Below are positions 37,690 to 47,700 of a stretch of 64,000 bases of DNA, in pieces. This DNA is from Scolanthus callimorphus. Its lineage: Eukaryota; Cnidaria; Anthozoa; Actiniaria; Edwardsiidae. Both the position numbers and the translations under genes were made by a program. The notes beneath the pieces are model-generated. The model worked only from the letters and a program-made list of their open reading frames with translations. It was not told the origin of the DNA and did no database searches. The number at the start of each line of letters is the position of its first letter. Position 1 is the first letter of the stretch. The stretch spans positions 3,520,978 to 3,584,977 of the forward strand of contig CM066923.1 in the NCBI GenBank assembly GCA_033964015.1, written 5' to 3'.

Positions 37690-37860
37690 AGGGGAGGGGG
37701 AGGGGAAGGGGGATGCCCTATTTTTGGGGCGGGGGACTTGTCGTACCTTTTATGGTTTAAAATCAGGCCTCTGGTACCTTTACCTTTTAGAGGGTAAGTA
37801 TAATACATTTTTTCCAGGTATCTGTTAGGACTTTAGGCATGTACCTTATTGGTACTAATT
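37690..37860 (+). repeat. G-rich and ggtacctttt-family repeat
   Basis: A G-rich run, then cgtaccttttatggtttaaaatc and ggtacctttacc, as in the other members. It directly abuts the satellite. Confidence 0.45.
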
Positions 37861-38975
37861 TCGCGTCGCTTTAATTTCGCGATTTTTGCGATTTAAAAAA
37901 AATCGCGAACTTAAAGCGACGCGAACAAAAATTCCCGCGAACTTTAATGTCGCGAAATTTAGTACCCTCCTATATTTCTTGTTTTGCAATTTAATGCAAT
38001 TTCATTTTTGAAATTTAGTTTAATCCGCTGATATTATTTGAGCCCCCAGCGGAAAACGTTTGTAGATATGCGTGCGCATATAGTGGGCTCAAGAAACGGT
38101 CAGCAAACCGTCCGAGGTTGTGCGGCGGCAAAACAAAGCGAGTTTCGACCCAGCGCAGAGGTCTCTTTTCCTCGCGAACCTCAGCCAGCGAAATGCAGAG
38201 AAAAGAGGCCTCTGCTAGCAGGAACTCCAAGTTTTGTTGAGAGGTCACATCGACTTCCGGGTAGAAGTGGGCTGTTATACAAATATCCCATACGAGTCGA
38301 GAGACTGTTGTTTGTTTTAGGTAATATTACACAACCGGCATGTGTTGGGGATGAAACATATTATCAGAAGTTCATAACCAGGAGTGTCCATCTTGGTATT
38401 ACCCGCGCGCCGATGTTGTGGGCGAAAAATCTATATTTAGAAACACCACACACAGAAAACCCACGAACGATTTGGCGCGCGAGATGTGAATCAGAGGATT
38501 ACAAAAAGTATCCAGATTATCGCCAATTATGGCGTCAACGGCGGCAAGAACTGAGGAGTTTTTCTCTTCCACTCGCATCGTGGCCGCCATTTTCATAGAG
38601 CAATTTCCGAGAATTTCAGATGAATAATGATGATGAATAATTAGCAATTACCAACAAGGTTATGTTCAGAATTGGTGTAATGACCTTCGATTAGTTTCAG
38701 TTTAGTCATCGGGGGACTCACTATTTTTGGTCGGGGTTGATCATCGCGAAAAGGGGCGAAAAGCTCAAATAAGTGGCTCTACCTCCGTGTAAGAACCTGT
38801 GTATTGTTCACGAGTTGCGTCACAAAGCCTCTTTTGTGTAGTAGAACGAATCATGATGAAATAAGAACTGAACAGAATGGTGTCCTCTGGGAATGGTTCT
38901 TACACGGAGGTATACCCCAAATAAGTATTTATACCTGTTTCGCGAATTGCTGCCTAATGTCAATGATACCCATCC
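37861..38975. other. Spacer between inverted satellite arrays
   Basis: Holds a small inverted repeat with aatttcgcg/cgcgaa elements at 37860-37965. A 186-codon open frame at 38038-38598 looks repeat-derived and has no recognised domain. Confidence 0.4.
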
Positions 38976-40287
38976 AATTTATATAGTATATCCCGCATTT
39001 AGCCACTAAATACTTATTCCAGCTAAATACCTATTCCATTCATATAGTAGAGTCCGCATTTAGCCACTAAGTTATGGGATAACGGCTAAATACCTATTGT
39101 ATTTAAATAATAGAGTTCGCATTTAGCCACTAAGTTATGGGATAGCGGCTAAATACCTATTCCATTAATATAGTAGAGTCCGCATTTAGCCACTAAGTTA
39201 TGGGATAACGACTAAATACCTATTCCATTAATATAGTAGAGTCCGCATTTAGCCACTAGTTATGGATAACGACTAAATACCTATTCCATTAATATAGTAG
39301 AGTCCGCATTTAGCCACTAAGTTATGGGATAACGACTAAATACCTATTCCATTAATATAGTAGAGTCCGCATTTAGCCACTAAATTATGGGATAACGACT
39401 AAATACCTATTCCATTAATATAGTAGAGTCCGCATTTAGCCACTAAGTTATGGGATAACGGCTAAATACCTATTCGATTTATATAATAGATTCCGCATTT
39501 AGCCACTAAGTTATGGGATAGTGGCTAAATACATATTCCATTAATATATTAGAGTCCGCATTTAGCCACTAAATTATGGGATAACGACTAAATACCTATT
39601 CCATTAATATAGTAGAGTCCGCATTTAGCCACTAAGTTATGGGATAACGACTAAATACCTATTCCATTAATATAGTAGAGTCCGCATTTAGCCACTAAAT
39701 TATGGGATAACGACTAAATACCTATTTCATTAATATAGTAGAGTCCGCATTTAGCCACTAAGTTATGGATAACGACTAAATACCTATTCCATTAATATAG
39801 TAGAGTCCGCATTTAGCCACTAAGGTATGGGATAACGACTAAATACCTATTCCATTAATATAGTAGAGTCCGCATTTAGCCACTAAATTATGGGATAACG
39901 GCTAAAAACCTATTGTATTTAAATAATAGAGTTCGCATTTAGCCACTAAGTTATGGGATAACGACTAAATACCTATTCCATTAATATAGTAGAGTCCGCA
40001 TTTAGCCACTAAGTTATGGGATAGTGGCTAAATACCTATTCCATTAATATAGTAGAGTCCGCATTTAGCCACTTAGTTATGGGATAACGACTAAATACCT
40101 ATCCATTAATATAGTAGAGTTCGCATTTAGCCACTAAGTTATGGGATACGACTAAATACCTATTCCATTAATATAGTAGCGTCCGCATTTAGCCACTAAG
40201 TTATGGGATAACGGCTAAATACCTATTCGATTTATATAATAGATTCCGCATTTAGCCACTAAGTTATAGGATAGTGGCTAAATACCT
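38976..40287 (-). repeat. Same satellite in reverse orientation, part 1
   Basis: Monomers of about 63 bp read as the reverse complement of the 31770-37680 array (gcatttagccactaag, ttatgggataacgacta). They vary more among themselves than the forward array does. Confidence 0.93.
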
Positions 40288-41346
40288 GAACAACAACAAC
40301 CAAAGGTTGAGATTTATGTTAAACGCCGTGGGAAAATTGGTGTTTTGCTGACGTTTCGAGCGTTAGCCCTTCGTCGGAGCAAAGAGAGAAAACTGAGGGA
40401 GTGGGGCCGTATATAAAGTAAATGTAGAGCCGTTGCTAGGCAACAGATAAACATTCGGAATGACTAAAGTGATAATTGGTTAAGAATAACAAAGGATGTC
40501 ATGGGCCATTGAAATCGCAAACTAGTGATGAAAGTAAAGAAAGAGGAAATATGATGAGATGTAGAAAACTAGATAAAAGAGAAAAATTCATTGATGCCGT
40601 GGGGTGATCGGCAACCGAATGAAAGAATAAGTCTATTCTCTTTCTGGAAGCGAGAATGATTAGACCCGTTGTGAAGAGAAACACCGCAAACAGTCATATG
40701 ATCCCTAGTGTGACCGGAAGATTGAAGTGTCGGGCCACTGGTTTGTTACGGTCATTTTTGTTCACATCATTGCGATGCTGGCAAAAGCGCGTGAAAGCAT
40801 TTGGCCGGTTTGTCCTATATAGATCATGCGGCAAAGGGAGCAAGTAATACAATATATGACGTTGGCGGTGGTGCAATCAAAGTGATCCGTGATGTTAAAA
40901 GACTCGCCGCTAGGGCCGTTGATCCGGGTGGTGGAAACGACATGATCACACGTTGTGCATTTTTTTCTTGTACATTTGAAAGTGCCGGGCTGTAGACCGC
41001 CAGGCGTGAGAACGCCTCTAACAAGAGAATTGCGCAAGTTTCGGTCCCGCTTAAAAGAGAACAAAGGCGGCTTGGGGAAAATTGCGGCTGTTTCCGGTCC
41101 CTTTGTAGGATCTTAAAGTTCCTGGATACAAAATGCTTGATTGCTAGGTTAGTAGGATGAAAAGTAAGGGGAAGGGAATCCTATCCTCTAGAGTGGGTTC
41201 TGATGGCTGCAATGCTGTGGTTCGGTCGATCGAACGGGCGCGGCTAAGGGCGTTAGCGACGACATTGTCAGGGTAACCACGATTTCTGAAAAAATCGCTC
41301 ATTTCGTCCGATTTAGCCATAAAATCGGCCTCTTCGCTGCACAAGC
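40288..41346 (-). mobile_element. Penelope-like element, 5'-truncated and frameshifted, inserted in the satellite
   Basis: The minus strand reads, in order: an RT C-terminal region (FFRNRGYPDNVVANALSRA), a linker, a zinc-binding segment with paired cysteines (KCTRKKCTTC), then a GIY-YIG nuclease start (VIYCITC...IYIGQTG). The following segment (DRNKPVARHFNLP) is in another frame, so at least two frame breaks exist. The 8-bp duplication aaatacct flanks it (40280-40287 and 41347-41354), splitting a satellite monomer. Confidence 0.75.
40347..40380 (-). ncRNA. Hammerhead-ribozyme-like motif of the Penelope element
   Basis: The minus strand has a core like CUGANGA but with C in place of U (ccgacga), a short stem, then GAAAC and GUC followed by agc. 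This matches the minimal hammerheads known in Penelope-like terminal repeats. The changed core base suggests that it may be inactive. Confidence 0.45.
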
Positions 41347-41854
41347 AAAATACCTATTCCATTAATATAGTAGAGTCCGCATTTAGCCACTAAGTTATGG
41401 GATAACGACTAAATACCTATTCCATTAATATAGTAGAGTTCGCATTTAGCCACTAAGTTATGGGATAACGACTAAATACCTATTCCATTAATATAGTAGA
41501 GTCCGCATTTAGCCACTAAGTTATGGGATAACGGCTAAATACCTATTCGACTTATATAATAGATTCCGCATTTAGCCACTAAGTTATAGGATAGTGGCTA
41601 AATACCTATTTCATTTAAATAATAGAGTTCGCATTTAGTAACTAAGTTATGGGATAACGACTAAATACCTATTCCATTAATATAGTAGAGTCCGCATTTA
41701 GCCACTAAGTTATGGGATAACGGCTAAATACCCTTTCAATTATATAGTAACGTCCTCATTTAGCCACCAAGTTAAAGATGACGGCTAAATCCTTTTTCAA
41801 TTTATATAGAAGATTCCGCATTTAGCCACAAAGTTATAGGTTAACGGCTAAATT
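41347..41854 (-). repeat. Same satellite in reverse orientation, part 2
   Basis: Continues the array on the other side of the Penelope insertion. The last monomers (from about 41740) are strongly diverged, which is typical of an array edge. Confidence 0.9.
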
Positions 41855-42689
41855 TCGGTCAGTATATATATAATACTTAAATAAAAAGAAATTATTTTTC
41901 ATTTTAATTATTTTATTTTATTTTATTATAGACTATGTAAACGGCGAAATAAATCTTTCCTATATATACCAAGATAATGACGAATTTCGTTAATATATAT
42001 ATTCCCCAGAAAACAGAGCTCTCGACAAGATATAGTACGCTGTTTTTATCAATTCCTTCAATGAAGAAGCCATTACCTCCTTACCAAGCGTGTGAGCTCT
42101 ATGTCAGGGCTTTTAGAGTTGGCATTTTTAAGCAGCAACTGGGAGTTATCGTAGTGTCGGCGGGTATCGGGTGCGGAACGAATGGGAGCCAGTATAAACC
42201 AGCCAAAAATCAACAAATCGCAAGTTAAAAGTTGGATTCTTCTTTCATTCATAAAACTCTGCTACTAAGTAAGCATTTTGAGTGAAAACTAGGACAATCA
42301 CTTTAGAAATGTGGACCTCCGAAGCCAGAGAAAAGGATGGGCTTTTTTCTCCCTTCGAAGTCCGCCATTATTTTCCTTGAGCATGAGAGCCTAATGGGTG
42401 ATACCGCTGACAAGTATCGCGGGCAAGGTGATAACCCAGTTTTTCCGTGACGTCACGATCTCAGATCAGCTGGTTCGACCTTCGTTTTTTTTTTGTCATT
42501 CAAGTTCGGAGAACTGAATTGTACGAGCGAAAACTGTGTATAGGGCCATGCTCTGTATTCATATCAAGAAAGTGCTGTCATTTTTATGGAAAATCCGCGC
42601 GGGTTGCCTGTGGTGTTCAAAACGTGACTCAGGCCCCTCGGCGGGGGGTAAAAACAAAATGGCGACCAAGAGAAGGATGTTTCTCGAGT
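41855..42689. other. Spacer right of the satellite
   Basis: AT-rich. The phrase agataatgacgaattt at about 41971 also occurs at about 31691, just left of the forward array. No gene supported. Confidence 0.35.
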
Positions 42690-42845
42690 ATCTGCAAGTT
42701 TTGGTCAATTTTCCTGCTTTTTGCGCTAAGATATGAGGCAAAGTACTTACAGACCTTCCAAATAAGGTAGGGGAGGATTTCCTAATAAGGAAGTTTTGCA
42801 ACGTCGGCAAAACGACAGCTTTTGGCGAAATTTTCTTGATATGAT
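42690..42845 (-). repeat. Inverted partner of 28190-28350
   Basis: The reverse complement is about 95 percent identical by eye to 28190-28350. Confidence 0.7.
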
Positions 42846-43087
42846 ATTTTATGTGGCGTTATTTTCTGTAACTGGGTTGTAGTTCGCAAAACCCGACGCG
42901 CTTGAGATGAGAAAACCAAAATTCCCCACCCCCCTCCCCCGGGAAAAACAATTCCCGACCCGGGGCCAGCAAAATTTTCAAAATTCCCCACCCCAGGGAT
43001 GGCACTGGTGTGCAAATGCCCCACGGTGTCCGGGGGGGGGGGGGGGGGGGGGGGGGGGGTGGTCACCGCTGGAATTGACTGATACAT
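42846..43087 (-). mobile_element. Truncated member of the 16611-17550 TIR family
   Basis: The reverse complement begins gtatcagtcaattccagcg at 43087 and continues through the same G/C-rich and aaaattccccacc blocks to about 42850, which matches 16611-16870. A G-run at 43032-43059 replaces a shorter one. Confidence 0.65.
43032..43059 (+). repeat. Poly-G run, 28 nt
   Basis: Uninterrupted G tract that could form a G-quadruplex. The exact length may be uncertain in assembly. Confidence 0.7.
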
Positions 43088-43184
43088 TATCCAAACGGTA
43101 TATAGCCGCCCGCCAGCTTTCATCATCTTTATTTCTTTCATCATCATCATCCAATATTCCCAATATTTTAGACAGGGGTGCTCG

Positions 43185-43500
43185 TCGGGAAAATTGATTT
43201 TGACCCTAAGGGATAGCAAAATGGGTGTGGGAAACAGAAAATTTACCCCTAAAAGAGAGCAAATTTTGCGTGGCGACCGCCGAATTTACCCCTAAAAGAT
43301 AGCAAATTTTAGGGTTTTCAACCAAGTTTCCTTTGTAAATATCGGTTCTGGTGTCAGTACCAATATATTTCTGGGCAAGGATTGGTCTGAGACTCCCCTA
43401 AGGGATAGGGCTGATTTTAAACACCCCTAAGAGATAGCACGTCAGTCAATTTTATACCCTAAGGGATAGGACGAGCACCCCCGTCTGAAAATATGGGGAG
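43185..43500 (-). repeat. ggtacctttt-aggggt family, diverged
   Basis: Many cccctaaaagatagcaaa-like and cctaagggatagg units are spaced 30-60 bp apart, bounded by ggggtgctcgtcgggaa at the left and gacgagcaccccc at the right. Confidence 0.55.
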
Positions 43501-43518
43501 CTGAAAATATGGGGAGTT

Positions 43519-43545
43519 CCCCCCCCCCCCCCCCCCCCCCCCCCC
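43519..43545 (+). repeat. Poly-C run, 27 nt
   Basis: Uninterrupted C tract, opposite in strand sense to the G tract 460 bp upstream. Confidence 0.7.
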
Positions 43546-44154
43546 GGACCGAAATTTAAGAACTCTGAAGTCAATTTTAAGAACAACGAAATTTAAGAAC
43601 TCTGAAGTCAATTTAAGAACACTGATTCATTTTAAGAACACCGAAATCCAATGTCCCTTCTCGGCTTTCGTACGTTTGAGATCTCCCGCAAACGAAGACG
43701 ACAATATGCTCGTGCCGTTTAAATGGAATGCCCGTTACAAGAACATTTGTATCTTGGCGAGGAAAAACAAACTCCCCGCGAAAAGCCCTCGATCCAGTGA
43801 TCGGCCTGGCAGGCAATTACTATGTTCGAAACACAAGCCCGTAAGCGTGAGATCGACATTACGAACATAGAAATTCATCAGTAGGGCGGCAAATATGACG
43901 ATTTCGTCATTGCGTCGTGCACGAAGAATACAAACTACAGGCTTTAATTGCTACACACAAAAAAATGAAATGTTCATCTACTTTTTTCTGAGGCTTGATG
44001 AAATTCGTTTATCAATTAAAACAGGGCGCGCTTCACGCGCAACAGAAGAGAAATTCCTGTTTTTTGTAATGACAGTAATTTACTTTATGTTTTACGCAAA
44101 AAGGTATACCTAGGCTATTTTTCTTTTAGTGAGAACCGTGAGTGAGAAGTGAGA
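43546..44154. other. Unassigned spacer
   Basis: Contains a short tandem of aattt-aagaac-actga phrases at 43550-43640. No gene recognised. Confidence 0.35.
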
Positions 44155-44165
44155 ACCGTAGGTTT

Positions 44166-44410
44166 AGACTGCTTGCAGTCCCTTGCTCGGGGAACGTCCG
44201 TAATAGAGGGTCCGTAATAAGAGGGTAAAAGTCTTAATTCGCGCGCGCCTGGTACTGTGCATTTATGCCGGGGTCACGTTTGGGGATGAATCCCCCTGTG
44301 GTGCGCGCTTATCGTGACGTGACCCCGGCATAAATGCACAGTACTAGGCGAATTAAGACTTTTACCCTCTTATTACGGACGTTCCCCGAGCAAGGGACTG
44401 CAAGCAGTCT
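44166..44410. mobile_element. Foldback element upstream of copy R
   Basis: About 245 bp. Inverted arms start agactgcttgcagtccc and end with the complement, and also pair over ggtaaaagtcttaattcg and tgcatttatgccggggtcac. The 11-bp flank accgtaggttt is present on both sides (44155-44165 and 44411-44421), indicating insertion. The left arm has an internal 14-bp duplication. Confidence 0.75.
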
Positions 44411-44515
44411 ACCGTAGGTTTGGCACGGAATACAGTAAACACCAGCATATAAGACGGAGAGTAGTTATATTTAAACATGACATGACACAAAGTCGAATAA
44501 AGTACGGCATCTATT

Positions 44516-44671
44516 CCCAGAATGCTGTGCGAGCGTGGAGCTACAACCGATAACGCGGAAGTTGATAACATGTTGTGTCCGAGATGATCGGAGTTTACTG
44601 AGCTGTTTGGTCGATTACAAAATGCCGTAAATGGATGCCCCTCTCCATCGAGCCGTAAATGCTGGCCCAAA
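44516..44671 (+). promoter_or_regulatory. Conserved 5' flank / 5' UTR of copy R
   Basis: 156 bp that match the flank of copy L (16211-16366) in inverted orientation. This is the outermost homologous sequence, so it is the likely shared proximal promoter and 5' UTR. The transcription start is not identifiable by eye. Confidence 0.6.
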
Positions 44672-44729
44672 ATGCATCAAGCGATCGCTTTTCTCCTGCT
44701 AATGGTCTGTTGGATCATTCATTTTACAG
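44672..44729 (+). CDS. Copy R exon E1: signal peptide
   Basis: ATG at 44672. It encodes MHQAIAFLLLMVCWIIHFT plus one base, then GTAAGT. The long hydrophobic stretch is typical of a secretory signal. Confidence 0.88.
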
Positions 44730-47700
44730 GTAAGTGCGATTCCTTTCAGCGTTGTTCCCAGAATTTTAACTTTATAAGCTGTGCTGAATTCTGCATTTCT
44801 TTATAAGGGTATTATTACCCGTTTCTAAGCTTATAATATTCCCTTCAACGAGCTACTTTTTGGTGTACTGTAAAGGGTTATTCAATTTATATAGAAGCTT
44901 TATATTTGTTTTGCCTAATTTCTAGAGGGTACAGCAGACGACTGGCGATGGCAGGCCGACACGAGTGTGTGCTTCAATCAGAGCGAGAACGCTACAATGT
45001 CTTGGAGAGTGACTTTGGACTCGGGAGAAAGTATACTGAATGTTCAAATAGATCGAGTGAAGAACTTAGTCTCTCAAACAATGATCGATAAGACTGGTCC
45101 GCTTTCTAATCGACAAGTGACGCTGTACTACGATAAATTGTTCAATGTCACACACGAAGTCATCTTCACTTTGGTTGTTAACAACACTTTGGATGGATTT
45201 GGGACTTGGTATATGAAAGCTATCGTTGTGACAATGCCAAATGCAAAGGTTTACAACGAAGGGAAACAGATCCCTTTACGAGTACAAGGTTTGTTTTATA
45301 ACAAACATGCATGACAAGGATAACGGTTTATGTAAGGATGTACTTGAGTTTTTAAAATGTTAGCGGCTTTTTTCTCAGTATCACAGCCTCAGATTACTCG
45401 AGAAAAGTCAAGATAGCTGGCCCCGCTGCAGCGTGTTTTTTAACCGACAAATGACGTTGTCTTTCCAGTGGGTACTCTGGAAAAACATGACAATGGAGTC
45501 CGACGTACGGAGCTTTATTTCCGGCCAACCGAAAAAATACCCTAAATTTCGTACCCCACAAAATAATCCTTGCTACAAATTTGTACCCAAAAAAATACGA
45601 TACATTTATCAGTCAGTCCGTTGTCCTCCTGTCCGGTGATACATACGACTTTTATTTGTTGCGGTCCGGTATCGAGCAAATCGCGCGCTAGTGATTGGCT
45701 CGCGAGCGATCCGGAATCCCACGATCCGGACCCCGGGTCCGGCGTGCTCTCATTTCTGTCAAGTTTCATGCTGTTTCACTGAAGGCAAAATGCATAGTTA
45801 GTTTTTACCTTCACCGGACCGACGACCGGTTAGCGCAGTGGTAGAGCGCCGGGCTTATGTGCGGGAGGTTGGGAGTTCAAACCCCGGCCGGACCAACACT
45901 CAGGGTCTTTTCTAAATAATTGAGGAGAAGGTGCTGCATTTGCTCTAATATCTGCAAATGGTTAGACCTTCGCGTCTTCTCGGATAAGGACGTTAAACTG
46001 TAGGTCTCGTCTCTCATATACACTACACTAACCGGAACCAGAGGGACGTTAAAGAACCACAAGGACCGTCGGAAGTTGCCCAACCTCTGTGTCACAGAAC
46101 TCGCCATACTAACGCACACTCGTGTTTATAAAACTGGTTTTCATTGGATGTGTTATCCAAACATGTAAAGCGCTTAGAGCTTTGAGGATAAGCGCTATAT
46201 AAGCACCTACATTATTATTATTATTATTATTATTATTAATACTACACTTTTCGAAATACTCTTATTTTCAAGACCTCGTAATTTCAAAATACTAGTATTT
46301 TCAAGACCTCGACCTCCCAGCCGGTAAATTACATATATGTATCTTTAAGGCTGGTTTCCATATAGTCGTATCTGTCGTATCAGTCAACCGTGAAACAAAA
46401 GAATAATTCCAATTTCCATTGTTTAACGGTCGACTGATGAGACAGATAAGACTATATGAAAACTAGGCTTTACATTGGCAGTTTGGATGGATTTGAGACT
46501 TACTGCAGGTCATAAAAGTTACCATTATAACATTGCCAAATGGGTACAGCGCAGGGAAACAGACCTCTTTACAAGTACATGGTTTGTTTCTGACAGCCGC
46601 CGTTAGGGGAAAATTCAGACAGGGTGCATGTTACAGCGTCATACGAGTCGATAGACTACTCAATGTAATGTTTATTGTAACTGAGTAGTTTACCATGTCA
46701 AATGCAACCATGAAAAATGTCGCGCGTCAACTAAAAATGCTCTATGGCCATTCGATGCAATTATAAATCAGATCTTCATACAAAGTTGAAAGATAATACC
46801 GACATTAGCATTGGACATTATGCATAATAGAAGTGTTTTGGTTGATCAGATCTCAGTGTGACTCCAGAAGTTATTCAGACACAACGATTCGAAAGTATCT
46901 ATGCATTATGCTAATTAGCAATTTGCTGCGTCCTACCAGATTTGGATCGCGACGTCAGTCTAAAAATGAAATGTCGTTCATTCATTTGATTTTATTATCT
47001 CAGTACCTTAGCCACACACACGCCATACATAGAGCTTCCCTAAAGAGACGCACTATTGCTTTTGGATTTAATTTGCCCTATAACAGCTCATAAGCATGTC
47101 CCCGGCATGTCGCAAGTATTGCGCACCTTTTGCCGAAATTTGTTAAAATCGATGCCCTATGACAACAGACTCGAAAATCGGGAAAAATTTGTAGCCCGAT
47201 CATACCAGATGACCAGAAGCTCAAAAACCCTGCCCTGTACAGCGGATTATCCCCCTATTGCCTATAGTCAATATATGGGAGTACAATCTCCCCCCTTTCC
47301 CTACATACACTTTTCCCCAGGAAAACCTATTTTTGTTCGGGTCGTGGGGGTCGTGGTAGAGGATGTAATTAACGCTGTGGCAGTAACAACCTAGTGTCTG
47401 ACCCCTTTATGGCGTTGGCAACGTTGCTACCCAGCGTTTTACAGCTTCTAAACTGCAAATCTGGGGAGTAGGCCTCCAAAAATTATTTTACCGTTCTGTT
47501 AGTTCTGTTACGATCTAGTCTGGGAGTTTTTCTTGTTGTGATTTTAATAAAACGTAAACAATGTGACTCTTTCCTTGCAGTTCCCATTCACAACTTTGTC
47601 GTCCCACCATCCACAACAACTAGTGAGTTCGGTTCTGCCAACCTGACGTGTTCAGCTGATGGCACTCCTACACCCACCATCAGATGGACTGACCAACATG

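Noticed and set aside
38038..38598. 186-codon open frame on the plus strand
   Set aside because: Low-complexity, repeat-like composition between two satellite arrays, with a competing frame on the other strand and no known motif.
45824..45895. Functional tRNA gene
   Set aside because: The box A and box B match a tRNA, but the sequence runs straight into a SINE body with an (ATT)n tail.
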